From Archaeoglobi archaeon (GTDB lineage Archaea > Halobacteriota > Archaeoglobi > Archaeoglobales > Archaeoglobaceae), in the NCBI GenBank assembly GCA_004347865.1, contig QNUZ01000133.1:1-6704 (forward strand): 6,704 nt of DNA, given 5' to 3'. Made by a program: the position numbers and the translations under genes. Shown here one piece after another: positions 1 to 5,992 of this stretch; position 1 is the stretch's first letter, and each line of letters opens with the position of its first letter. The notes beneath the pieces are model-generated. The model was given only the letters and a program-made list of their open reading frames with translations. It searched no databases and was not told where the DNA came from.

Positions 1-312
1 ACGATTGCTGAAATCATGGCATACGAGGATCTTGGCTTCTGCAAGCGTGGAGAGGGATACAAACTGGCACAGGAAGGGCAGACATATATCGGTGGAAGAA
101 TTCCGGTAAACGTGGATGGCGGACTTAAGGCCAAAGGTCATCCCATTGGTGCCACAGGAGTAAGTATGGCAGTTGAGGCTTACAAGCAGTTGCTTAGGAA
201 GGCTGACAAGGGTAGACAGGCGGACATAAAGAATGGAAGATGGCTCACGCACAACGTCGGCGGAACAGGGCATTACACTTACGTTACTATATACGGTCTT
301 GAGAAGAGGTGA
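1..312 (+). CDS. Thiolase (acetyl-CoA C-acyltransferase, archaeal/SCP2-like type), C-terminal part
   Basis: The frame is open from base 1, so the gene starts outside the window; 103 codons and a TGA stop remain. Seen: the thiolase motif GHPIGATG, whose His (fragment residue 47) is the catalytic base in the family, and the C-terminal motif HNVGGTGH (residues 84-91). Bacterial-type thiolases carry a Cys-x-Gly active-site motif near here; this protein has His-Asn-Val-Gly-Gly, as archaeal and SCP2-type thiolases commonly do. Family role: thiolytic cleavage of 3-ketoacyl-CoA or the reverse condensation to acetoacetyl-CoA in the cytoplasm. The next gene encodes a DUF35 protein, the usual partner of such thiolases, and its SD overlaps this stop, so the two are probably co-translated. 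Whether the enzyme serves beta-oxidation or mevalonate synthesis cannot be told from the fragment; the nearby etf genes favour oxidation. Confidence 0.9.
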   Translation, partial: TIAEIMAYEDLGFCKRGEGYKLAQEGQTYIGGRIPVNVDGGLKAKGHPIGATGVSMAVEAYKQLLRKADKGRQADIKNGRWLTHNVGGTGHYTYVTIYGLEKR

Positions 313-313
313 T
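306..313 (+). promoter_or_regulatory. Shine-Dalgarno site deciding the DUF35 start
   Basis: GAGGTGAT is a full match to the anti-SD expected at an archaeal 16S rRNA 3' end. It contains the thiolase TGA stop (310-312) and ends 4 nt before ATG 318. This favours ATG 318 over GTG 309 or ATG 312 and suggests translational coupling. Confidence 0.7.
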
Positions 314-317
314 GGAG

Positions 318-794
318 ATGGATGTAAAGGAGGCAATAGAAAAGACGGGATTTCCGATCATTCCAGACGAGAAAAGTGGGGCCTTACAGTGGTATGATGT
401 CAGAGAGCTCAGGCTGAGATACATACTCTCAGTGGAGGGAATAAAGAAGTTCTACGAGGGCCTGAAGGAGGGTAAGCTTCTTGCGACAAAATGCAAGTGC
501 GGCAGACTTTTCTTCCCTCCGCAGAAAGATTGTCCGAGCTGCAAGAAGTCGGAGATGGAATGGGTCGAGCTTAGAAAGGAGGGTGTGCTTGAAACGCTCA
601 CCGTGATACATGTCAGGCCTACAAGCTTCTCTCATTACGATCCTTACGTCGTTGGCATTGCAAAGCTCGATGACGGCGTTAGAATTCTGGCGTGGTACCG
701 CGGAGAGCCCAAGCTGAAGCAGGGACAGAGAGTCAGGGTCGAGATAGTGAAGCGAAAGGAAGGCTATCTGACGTACGAACTGGTGCCCATTTAG
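318..794 (+). CDS. DUF35 zinc-ribbon/OB-fold protein, thiolase partner
   Basis: A 158-residue protein counted from ATG 318. GTG 309 and ATG 312 are also in frame but lie inside the SD (GAGGTGAT, 306-313), so ATG 318 is the better start. Domains: an N-terminal extension of roughly 35 residues, a helical segment (about 38-56), a rubredoxin-like zinc knuckle with Cys59, Cys61, Cys72 and Cys75 (CxC...CxxC), and a beta-rich OB-fold from about 83 to the end. Known for the family: DUF35 proteins bind CoA and bridge archaeal acetoacetyl-CoA thiolase and HMG-CoA synthase, channelling the intermediate; others accompany SCP2-type thiolases in lipid degradation. No HMG-CoA synthase gene is visible, but upstream DNA is missing. 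The overlap with the thiolase end supports a thiolase/DUF35 complex. The N-terminal extension looks longer than in many family members. Confidence 0.88.
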   Translation: MDVKEAIEKTGFPIIPDEKSGALQWYDVRELRLRYILSVEGIKKFYEGLKEGKLLATKCKCGRLFFPPQKDCPSCKKSEMEWVELRKEGVLETLTVIHVRPTSFSHYDPYVVGIAKLDDGVRILAWYRGEPKLKQGQRVRVEIVKRKEGYLTYELVPI

Positions 795-808
795 CCGAGT
801 TAATAATT

Positions 809-844
809 CGAAATCTTATTTTTTAAAATAGAAAATTTTTTATT
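809..844 (+). promoter_or_regulatory. Probable etfBA promoter, overlapping T-rich termination tracts
   Basis: The 80-nt gap between the DUF35 gene and etfB is strongly AT-rich. Two BRE/TATA candidates are visible: CGAAAT followed by an AT tract at about 814-829, and GAAAA (831-835) followed by a T-rich box at 836-844. The first would put transcription start near 845-850 and leave a short leader carrying the SD. The second would start within the SD and so fits less well. Six-T runs at 819-824 and 836-841 could also end the thiolase/DUF35 transcript. Which role dominates cannot be settled from sequence. Confidence 0.45.
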
Positions 845-874
845 CCACCTTTCAGCACTCGGGATGGTGGTAAA

Positions 875-1618
875 ATGAAAATTATTGTGCTTGCAAAACA
901 TGCTCCGGATCCGCAAAGCGAGGTCGGAGTTGCTGCAGACGGCAAGAGTCTTTCCCTTGGTACGGCTGTTTTCGACATAAATGACTGGGATCGCTATGCA
1001 GTCGAGGAGGCAATCAGGATAAAGGAAAAGATGGGTGGAGAGGTAGTCGTCGTTGGTGTAGGTAAGACCGAGGACACGCTGAGAAAGTGCCTTGCAATGG
1101 GGGCAGACAGGGCGATAAAGATTCCGGTGGAATCCGGACTCGACGCCTACCAGACTGCTGAAGTTATCTACGAGGCAATCAAGAACGAGAAATTCGACAT
1201 GATCTTTGCAGGTCTGATGAGCCAGGATCTGAACAACTCACAGGTCGGCGTGATACTTGCAGCGATGCTCAACCTGCCTTTCGCCACAGCCGTGACATCG
1301 CTTGAAATCGGCAACGGTGTGGTAACCGTCAAGAGAGAAATCGAAGGCGGATATCAGGAGGCGGTTCAGCTACCCATGCCATGTTTGCTGACGATACAGA
1401 GCGGTATAAACGAGCCGAGATACGTTTCAGTTATGGGAATAAAGAAGGCAAAGACAAAGGAGCTAAAGGAGGTGGCCGTATCGCCGAAGACCTCTACGGT
1501 TGAAGTGGCAAAGATGTACCTGCCGCCTGTGAAGAAGGCAGAACTGATCACTGGTGATCCGTCCCAGATAGCGGCAAAGATTATTGCAATTCTTAAAGAT
1601 AGGGGGTTGATAGGATGA
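875..1618 (+). CDS. etfB: Electron transfer flavoprotein, beta subunit
   Basis: A 247-residue protein, a normal length for EtfB, starting at ATG 875 behind GGTGGT (866-871). Seen: the Etf-beta signature region (residues 152-173, with Val152, Arg154, Glu157, two Gly, Gln164 and Pro169), the conserved segment LAMGADRAI (73-81), and the nucleotide-binding loop at 113-125 (G-x(4)-D-L-N-N-S-Q-V-G). Role: pairs with EtfA in a cytoplasmic heterodimer that takes electrons from acyl-CoA dehydrogenases and passes them to a membrane or soluble acceptor. In this family the beta loop binds AMP in ordinary Etfs and a second FAD in electron-bifurcating ones. The loop here matches neither textbook version exactly, so the class is left open. 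The stop overlaps the etfA start by 4 nt. Confidence 0.95.
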   Translation: MKIIVLAKHAPDPQSEVGVAADGKSLSLGTAVFDINDWDRYAVEEAIRIKEKMGGEVVVVGVGKTEDTLRKCLAMGADRAIKIPVESGLDAYQTAEVIYEAIKNEKFDMIFAGLMSQDLNNSQVGVILAAMLNLPFATAVTSLEIGNGVVTVKREIEGGYQEAVQLPMPCLLTIQSGINEPRYVSVMGIKKAKTKELKEVAVSPKTSTVEVAKMYLPPVKKAELITGDPSQIAAKIIAILKDRGLIG

Positions 1619-2553
1619 AGGTCTTTGCAGTAGCCGAGCACAGATTTGGAGAGCTTAATCCGCTGAGCATCGAGCTGCTCAATCTGGCGAACAAGCTTGG
1701 CGAAAGCAATGCAGTTGTAATTGGAAAGGACGTTGGCAAATTCGCAGCAGAGCTCGCCAAATACGCCGACAAGGTTTGGAAGATCGAAGATGCTAGCCTC
1801 GAGAACTACAACCCCGAGCTTTACATAGACGTTCTGCTACAGCTGTTCCAGAAGGAGAAACCCGACGTTGTGCTCATAGGAAACACTGCCCAGGGCGCTG
1901 AATACGCTCCCTACCTTGCGGTGAAGATGAAGGCCCCCATAGTCACAGATGTTGTTGGTGTAAGCTCCGCCAACGGTCTTGTGGCTTCGAGATTCGTGAT
2001 GCAGGGCAAGATCATGGTAGATCTGAAGGTCAAGTCAATGCCCTGTGTTCTGACGATCAGACAGGGAGCATTTAAAGAGGGAGTGCAGAAGAACGGTAAA
2101 ATAGTTGATGCGGGCATAAAGCCATCTAAACCGGCCGGCAGGAAGTTCCTCGAGTACGTGCAGCCTGCAGTTGGAGAAGTTGACATAACCAAGGCGAACA
2201 TAATCGTTGCAGTCGGCAGGGGTATCGAGGATGCCGCAAACATTTCGCTAGCTGAAGAACTTGCCAAGGCCCTTGGAGGTGTAGTCGCGGGTAGCAGACC
2301 TGTCATCGACAACGGATGGTTGCCTAAGGACAGACAGGTGGGTATTTCCGGAAAAGTCGTTAAGCCCAAGCTATACCTGGCTCTCGGCATCAGCGGTGCA
2401 TTCCAGCACGTCATGGGCATGAAAGACAGCGAACTGATCATTGCGATTAACAAGGATCCAGAGGCTCCGATTTTCGGCGTTGCACACTATGGAGTTGTTG
2501 CCAACCTGTTTGACATCGTTCCGGAGCTCTTGGACAAGCTGAAGGGAAAGTAA
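1615..2553 (+). CDS. etfA: Electron transfer flavoprotein, alpha subunit
   Basis: A 312-residue protein. ATG 1615 overlaps the etfB TGA (ATGA), so translation is probably coupled; a G-rich SD-like stretch lies at about 1601-1611. The N-terminal half is the Rossmann-like Etf domain. The C-terminal FAD domain (about 190-312) shows GSRPVIDNGWLPKDRQVG (226-243), GISGAFQH (258-265, with the FAD-contacting Gln-His) and AINKDPEAPIF (277-287). Together these fit the Etf-alpha signature well. Role: binds FAD and mediates electron transfer with EtfB. Odd points: the motif after this, usually ADYGIVGDLF or similar, reads AHYGVVANLF, so two positions that are usually Asp are His291 and Asn297. The GQTG motif of many relatives reads GISG (243-246). 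A T-run at 2593-2599 may terminate the operon. Confidence 0.95.
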   Translation: MKVFAVAEHRFGELNPLSIELLNLANKLGESNAVVIGKDVGKFAAELAKYADKVWKIEDASLENYNPELYIDVLLQLFQKEKPDVVLIGNTAQGAEYAPYLAVKMKAPIVTDVVGVSSANGLVASRFVMQGKIMVDLKVKSMPCVLTIRQGAFKEGVQKNGKIVDAGIKPSKPAGRKFLEYVQPAVGEVDITKANIIVAVGRGIEDAANISLAEELAKALGGVVAGSRPVIDNGWLPKDRQVGISGKVVKPKLYLALGISGAFQHVMGMKDSELIIAINKDPEAPIFGVAHYGVVANLFDIVPELLDKLKGK

Positions 2554-2564
2554 TACCTTAGTAA

Positions 2565-2599
2565 ACTAAAATTTATTAACAACTCACTTTACTTTTTTT
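2565..2599 (+). promoter_or_regulatory. Promoter giving a leaderless regulator mRNA, overlapping the etf terminator
   Basis: BRE-like ACTAAA (2565-2570) is followed by the TATA box ATTTATTA (2571-2578). Its centre lies about 25 nt before ATG 2600, so the transcript should begin at or next to the start codon. No SD is present: the bases just before the ATG are T-rich. The seven-T run 2593-2599 could serve as a termination tract for etfBA as well. Confidence 0.6.
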
Positions 2600-3097
2600 A
2601 TGTGGCGGAAAATTGCGGAGAAGTTCGAGAAGTATCCCTCACAAATTGCTGTTGTTAGAGAATTTCTAAGACTCGGGATCTCGGTTAGAAACGGAAAAGC
2701 TTACTGCGGCAATATAGAGCTCATTCCATCCAAAATCGGAGAGGCGATAGGAGTAGATCGTAAGGTAGTAGTTTCTGCTATCCAGAACATCGAAAACGAT
2801 CCGGAATTGAAGAACGTTTTCTCAAATTTGAAGCCCGTTGCGAACATCACCGAAATAGCGCGCTATCTCGGTTTTGGTGTACTTGAAGTCTACGCCGAGA
2901 GCAGCAAAGTGGGAATCGTTGCGGGTGTTGCCGGAGCACTGGCGAGGGAGGGGATATCCATAAGGTATATACTTGCGGAGGATCCCGAGATTAGCGTTGA
3001 GTCGAAGATGACTATTGTTACGAACTCAAAGATTCCAGGCAAGGTCGTTGAAGAAATACTGAAGGTGGACGGAGTTAGGAAGGTTATAATAAGTTGA
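2600..3097 (+). CDS. HTH and ACT-domain protein, probable amino-acid-metabolism regulator (COG2150-like)
   Basis: A 165-residue protein starting at ATG 2600; no SD is visible and a leaderless transcript is likely. The N-terminal part (about 1-90) is helical, with a helix-turn-helix-like stretch near 44-66 (IPSKIGEAIGVDRKVVVSAI) and a second short helix at 83-91. Residues about 93-165 have the beta-alpha-beta-beta-alpha-beta rhythm of an ACT domain, including a helix-start glycine region at GIVAGVAGALAREGISI. ACT domains bind amino acids or other small effectors. Archaeal proteins of this layout are annotated as predicted regulators of amino acid metabolism, and I know of no firm biochemical target. 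The position between etfBA and the acyl-CoA synthetase suggests it may respond to a carbon or amino-acid signal and control a neighbour, but this is inference. Confidence 0.75.
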   Translation: MWRKIAEKFEKYPSQIAVVREFLRLGISVRNGKAYCGNIELIPSKIGEAIGVDRKVVVSAIQNIENDPELKNVFSNLKPVANITEIARYLGFGVLEVYAESSKVGIVAGVAGALAREGISIRYILAEDPEISVESKMTIVTNSKIPGKVVEEILKVDGVRKVIIS

Positions 3098-3181
3098 ATG
3101 TCCGAGTTTTTACAGAGTTTAGTTTTGAGTCTTCCCCTTTGTTGATCAGAAGCGTTTTACCTAAATCGTCTCGAAAAGTTA
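3098..3181. other. AT-rich spacer after the ACT-domain gene
   Basis: This part of the gap holds short T-runs at 3107-3111 and 3123-3126 that may terminate the regulator transcript. I see no gene, tRNA or structured RNA. A 15-codon frame starting at 3098 has no SD or promoter. Confidence 0.5.
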
Positions 3182-3196
3182 ACCATACATTATGGT
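3182..3196 (+). promoter_or_regulatory. Inverted repeat, candidate operator upstream of the acyl-CoA synthetase
   Basis: ACCATA and TATGGT form a perfect 6-bp inverted repeat around a 3-nt centre (CAT). It ends 29 nt before the BRE of the synthetase promoter, a position suited to an activator or other dimeric regulator. It lies in the longest gap of the metabolic part of the window. No regulator is assigned to it. Confidence 0.4.
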
Positions 3197-3225
3197 AATT
3201 GTATTGCATTATAGATTAATATTGT

Positions 3226-3265
3226 AAAAGTTTATATTTTTCCTGTGACAACAACAACGTGGTGA
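3226..3265 (+). promoter_or_regulatory. BRE/TATA promoter and SD of the acyl-CoA synthetase gene
   Basis: AAAAG (3226-3230) directly precedes TTTATAT (3231-3237), the clearest archaeal core promoter in the window. Transcription is expected near 3257-3261, giving a leader of about 10 nt. The SD GTGGTGA (3259-3265) ends 4 nt before ATG 3270. The leader is therefore just long enough to carry the SD. Confidence 0.65.
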
Positions 3266-3269
3266 AGCT

Positions 3270-5420
3270 ATGAAAAATTTCGAGATAATGTCTCTAGAGG
3301 CTCTTAAAGAAGGCAGAAATTATCTGATGGAACATGAAAGCAAGCAGATTTTAGCAGAATATGGCCTTGAAACAATCGGAGCCTATTTAGCAAAATCCGA
3401 GGATGAGGCTGTCAGGATTGCAGGAGAGATTGGATATCCTGTTGTTCTGAAGGTCCTATCGACGCAAGTAATCCATAAATCCGATCAGGGAGGCGTTAGG
3501 CTTAACCTTAAGGACGAAAATGCCGTTAGAGAAGCGTTCAGAGAAATATGGCAGAAATTCAGAGATAAGGGGATGATCGGGGTTTCAGTACAGAAAATGG
3601 CTGAACCTGGAATCGAAGTTATTGTCGGAGTGACTAAAGACGAAACCTTTGGTCATATTCTGATGTTCGGTCTGGGCGGCGTTTTTGTGGAAGTTCTGAA
3701 GGATGTTAGTTTCAGATCAATTCCAATCACGGAACAGGATGCAGAGGACATGATAAAAGAAATAAGAGGTTACTCTATTCTGAAAGGTTATAGAGGATTT
3801 TCTGCAGATATCGAGGCTTTGAAGCAACTCTTGATCAGGATATCGAGAATAGTCGAAGAAAACCCAAGAATAAGGGAAATGGATCTAAACCCGGTTTTTG
3901 TTTATCCAAAAGGGTATAAGATCGTCGATGCTAGGATTATCCTCGAATATGCCGAACATACTAAGAATGAGTACACACAGAGCGATTTGAGACCTCTGTT
4001 TTATCCGGAAAGTGTCGCGGTGATTGGTGCATCAAACAATCCCGGAAAGCTGGGATGGAATGTTTTTCGAAACCTTCTGACCCATGGATTTAAAGGCAGG
4101 CTTTACCCGGTAAACCCGAATGCAACTGAAATTCAGGGAAAGAAAGCTTACAGAAGCATAAAAGAGGTCCCGGAACCTGTTGACGTTGCAATCATTCTCG
4201 TTCCTGCAAAGCAGACACCGAATGTAGTGCGGGAATGCTGCGAAGCTGGGGTTAAGTTCATAATAGTCGAGTCTGCGGGATTTTCCGAACTCGGAGAGGA
4301 AGGTAAGGCCCTTGAAAAGCAGATGAAGTCGGAAATAAGGAAATATGGATGCAGACTCGTTGGACCGAACTGTGCCGGAATTATAAACACCCATAGCGGA
4401 TTTGTCGGGTCATTAGGCCTTCTTGCGGAACTGGGGAAGGGTAACATTGGCCTGATAGCGCAGGCAGGAGTTTATGCTGCGGGGTTTCTGTGGGGACTGA
4501 GGAAGGTTATGGATTTCGGGATAATAGCCACGATAGGAAACAAGCTTGACATAAACGAAACGGACATGCTTGAGGCAATTGGAAAAGACGAGAACATCGA
4601 AGTGATCTGCATGTACCTAGAAGACGTCAAGGGTGGAAAGAGGTTCATCGAGGTAGCCAAGAGTATAACGAAGCAGAAACCCGTTATAGTCTTAAAGACT
4701 GGGAGAACTGAAGAGGGTAAGAGGGCTGCATCAACCCATACCGCTTCTCTTGCCGGCAACGATCAGATTTATAGCGCTGTTTTCAGGCAGACGGGCATAA
4801 TAAGGGCTAGGGACAACGAACACCTCTTCGCTTTGGCAAGAGCATTTTCAAAGCAGCCTCTGCCAAAGAACAATGCGGTCTTTGTAATAACCTATGCAGG
4901 CTCTCTTGGTGTGGCTTCCGCAGACGCCATCTCCCTCAGCGGTCTCAGGCTGGCAGAGATCCCGAAGGAAGTTAGAGATAAACTCAGGAAATTGATGCCG
5001 AGCTATGTTGGAAGCTTTAATCCGCTTGATCTGACCTTTGATCAGAATCCAGAACAGGTTAAGGAGGTAATAGAGACGGTTTTGAGATGGCAGGGTATTG
5101 GGAGCATTGTCTTAATCATGCAGACGGAAAAGTTCGGAGAGTACGTAGACGTCTTGAGATCGATTGATTACAAGGGTGTGCCGATATTTGCGGTCGTTTT
5201 CGGAAGGGAATTTGTAATGGAGGATGTTATAAAGCTCGAAAGGGCAGGAATCCCAGTCTATACGACTCCTGAGCAAGCAATTGAAGTTATTGCTACAATG
5301 TGGGGATACAAGAGTAGATTCAAACTCTCAGAGGAGATCGCTGGTTATCCAGATATCGGGTCACTAACGATTTCTGAGTTTAAAGCCGGGGACTCCAAGC
5401 AAAGCCGCTTGACATCATAG
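3270..5420 (+). CDS. Acyl-CoA synthetase (ADP-forming), fused beta-alpha subunits
   Basis: A 716-residue enzyme of the ADP-forming acetyl/acyl-CoA synthetase family: acyl-CoA + ADP + Pi = acid + CoA + ATP, in the cytoplasm. Residues about 1-235 are the ATP-grasp beta part, with His69 in HKSDQGGV and the metal-site motif EMDLNP. Residues about 243-375 are the CoA-binding Rossmann domain (GASNNPGKLG from 253, GPNCAG from 365). The succinyl-CoA-ligase-like domain follows, with Glu451 (YLED) and the phospho-histidine His490 in STHTASLAG. The Glu-His spacing of 39 equals that of Glu218/His257 in the Pyrococcus alpha subunit, as I recall it. A C-terminal flavodoxin-like domain completes the protein. 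All catalytic residues are present. In many relatives the halves are separate or fused alpha-beta. A usual SQSG loop reads AQAG (397-400). The substrate is unknown; fatty, aryl or short-chain acids are possible. Confidence 0.92.
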   Translation: MKNFEIMSLEALKEGRNYLMEHESKQILAEYGLETIGAYLAKSEDEAVRIAGEIGYPVVLKVLSTQVIHKSDQGGVRLNLKDENAVREAFREIWQKFRDKGMIGVSVQKMAEPGIEVIVGVTKDETFGHILMFGLGGVFVEVLKDVSFRSIPITEQDAEDMIKEIRGYSILKGYRGFSADIEALKQLLIRISRIVEENPRIREMDLNPVFVYPKGYKIVDARIILEYAEHTKNEYTQSDLRPLFYPESVAVIGASNNPGKLGWNVFRNLLTHGFKGRLYPVNPNATEIQGKKAYRSIKEVPEPVDVAIILVPAKQTPNVVRECCEAGVKFIIVESAGFSELGEEGKALEKQMKSEIRKYGCRLVGPNCAGIINTHSGFVGSLGLLAELGKGNIGLIAQAGVYAAGFLWGLRKVMDFGIIATIGNKLDINETDMLEAIGKDENIEVICMYLEDVKGGKRFIEVAKSITKQKPVIVLKTGRTEEGKRAASTHTASLAGNDQIYSAVFRQTGIIRARDNEHLFALARAFSKQPLPKNNAVFVITYAGSLGVASADAISLSGLRLAEIPKEVRDKLRKLMPSYVGSFNPLDLTFDQNPEQVKEVIETVLRWQGIGSIVLIMQTEKFGEYVDVLRSIDYKGVPIFAVVFGREFVMEDVIKLERAGIPVYTTPEQAIEVIATMWGYKSRFKLSEEIAGYPDIGSLTISEFKAGDSKQSRLTS

Positions 5421-5427
5421 ATTTTTT
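5421..5427 (+). terminator. T-run after the acyl-CoA synthetase
   Basis: ATTTTTT follows the TAG stop immediately. Archaeal RNA polymerase often terminates on such U-tracts without a hairpin. It is the only such run close to the gene end. Confidence 0.45.
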
Positions 5428-5445
5428 CGAGGCAGTTTTTGGGCA

Positions 5446-5560
5446 ATGGCAGCAAATATAACTTCGAGCAGCAGCAGTTTAGTGCTAGGGGATTGCAGGC
5501 GTAAATCTAACCTTAGACAGCGCTGAGAACGGCATTTCGGGTTACAACATAACGGTTCGG
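5446..5560 (+). pseudogene. Frameshifted fragment resembling an archaeal extracellular/cohesin-like protein
   Basis: Within the gap after the synthetase, the frame through 5498-5560 reads GVNLT then LDSAENGISGYNITV. This composition recalls repeat domains of archaeal secreted or surface proteins, where segments such as LDSAPxGLxGYNITV recur. It is preceded in that frame by TAG (5486-5488). The neighbouring frame from 5446 (MAANITSSSSSLVLGD, then stop at 5524-5526) could be the upstream part of the same relic after a one-base shift near 5491. After Arg (5558-5560) the similarity stops. There is no SD or complete reading frame, so I read it as a dead remnant, not a gene. The resemblance is from memory, not a search. 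Confidence 0.38.
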
Positions 5561-5597
5561 CTTAAATACAACCTTTTCTGTTCACATATATTTTTAT

Positions 5598-5879
5598 TTA
5601 ACTATATTTCTTTAGTAGTCCGATCAATTTCGTTAATAGTCCGATCACTGACGTCATTGCAAAGTAAAAGACGGCTGTCAGGACTGCACAACCGAACAGA
5701 GCACATATAAAAAGAACTGGCACGGCAATAATAGATTCTTCTACCCATTTTAGCAGTACAGGCATTACAATCGCATACATAGTAAGTGCGGATAGAATCA
5801 TTGCTAGCCCTATAACTAAACTTCCTTTTTGCTTCAACTCGCTATCCGAGATCATAAGCTCCCAATCGTCTTCTTCCAT
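5598..5879 (-). CDS. Small two-helix membrane protein, unknown function
   Basis: A 93-residue protein read on the minus strand from ATG 5879-5877. An upstream in-frame ATG at 5900 would add seven residues, but GGTGAG (5888-5883) lies 3 nt before the inner ATG and favours it. The N-terminus (1-18) is acidic and polar (MEEDDWEL...). Two hydrophobic segments follow at about 20-43 and 49-73, joined by a short loop with Lys-Trp-Val-Glu-Glu. The protein ends in an amphipathic, Lys-rich tail. No family is recognised and no cleavable signal peptide is evident. The tail contains a 21-bp tandem duplication. The gene is convergent with the synthetase and sits in a decayed region, so it may be lineage-specific. 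Possible roles such as a membrane anchor or a partner of a lost neighbour are not supported by any motif. Confidence 0.65.
   Translation of the reverse strand: MEEDDWELMISDSELKQKGSLVIGLAMILSALTMYAIVMPVLLKWVEESIIAVPVLFICALFGCAVLTAVFYFAMTSVIGLLTKLIGLLKKYS
5607..5648 (-). repeat. 21-bp tandem duplication in the tail of the membrane protein gene
   Basis: Bases 5607-5627 and 5628-5648 match at 18 of 21 positions, with a perfect 11-bp core TAGTCCGATCA at 5616-5626 and 5637-5647. On the coding strand they encode VIGLLTK followed by LIGLLKK, so the repeat unit is seven codons and keeps the frame. It extends the amphipathic C-terminal helix by two turns. Confidence 0.8.
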
Positions 5880-5901
5880 TCTCTCACCCAATCCAGACAT
5901 T

Positions 5902-5918
5902 CTTTTTTAACTTTCAAT
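5902..5918 (-). promoter_or_regulatory. Possible promoter of the membrane protein gene
   Basis: On the minus strand a purine-rich GATTGAAAG is followed by TTAAAAAAG, resembling BRE plus TATA. The box centre is about 27 nt from ATG 5879, which would give a leaderless transcript, yet an SD is also present at that ATG. The two signals disagree, so the promoter may lie elsewhere. Confidence 0.3.
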
Positions 5919-5972
5919 CCCCCATTTTGCTCTGGTTTGAACTCAACTTGTTCTGCTGATCTGAGCAACAAA

Positions 5973-5992
5973 CCCCGCCCTGAAGGGCGGGG
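5973..5992 (-). repeat. Perfect 8-bp GC stem with tetraloop, tnpB right-end-like hairpin
   Basis: CCCCGCCC (5973-5980), loop TGAA, and GGGCGGGG (5985-5992) form a perfect stem far more GC-rich than its surroundings. Read on the minus strand the sequence encodes PTSSPPFRAG (5999-5970 region), a tail I associate with archaeal TnpB C-termini, where the hairpin belongs to the right end and the 3' part of the guide (omega/re) RNA. It is not followed by a T-run on either strand, which argues against a simple intrinsic terminator. Confidence 0.5.

Noticed and set aside
429..635. 68-codon minus-strand frame opposite the DUF35 gene
   Set aside because: The DUF35 frame has the zinc ligands and the SD; the opposite frame has neither motif nor promoter.
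1366..1641. 91-codon minus-strand frame across the etfB/etfA junction
   Set aside because: It lies antisense to two conserved, coupled genes and shows no own signals.
1911..2453. 180-codon minus-strand frame opposite etfA
   Set aside because: It is the antisense shadow of a well-supported etfA; its translation has no domain pattern and no start signal.
3098..3145. 15-codon frame directly after the ACT-domain gene stop
   Set aside because: It is very short, has no SD and lies in a T-rich terminator-like stretch.
4032..4759. Three minus-strand frames opposite the acyl-CoA synthetase
   Set aside because: They overlap catalytic domains of a clear gene and have low-complexity, Ser/Pro-rich translations typical of antisense frames.
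5446..5526. 26-codon plus-strand frame MAANIT... as a small gene
   Set aside because: There is no SD or promoter; it is better read as one half of the frameshifted surface-protein relic.
5973..5992. GC hairpin as a bacterial-type intrinsic terminator
   Set aside because: No T-run follows on either strand, and archaea rarely use such terminators; the minus-strand coding pattern points to a tnpB end.
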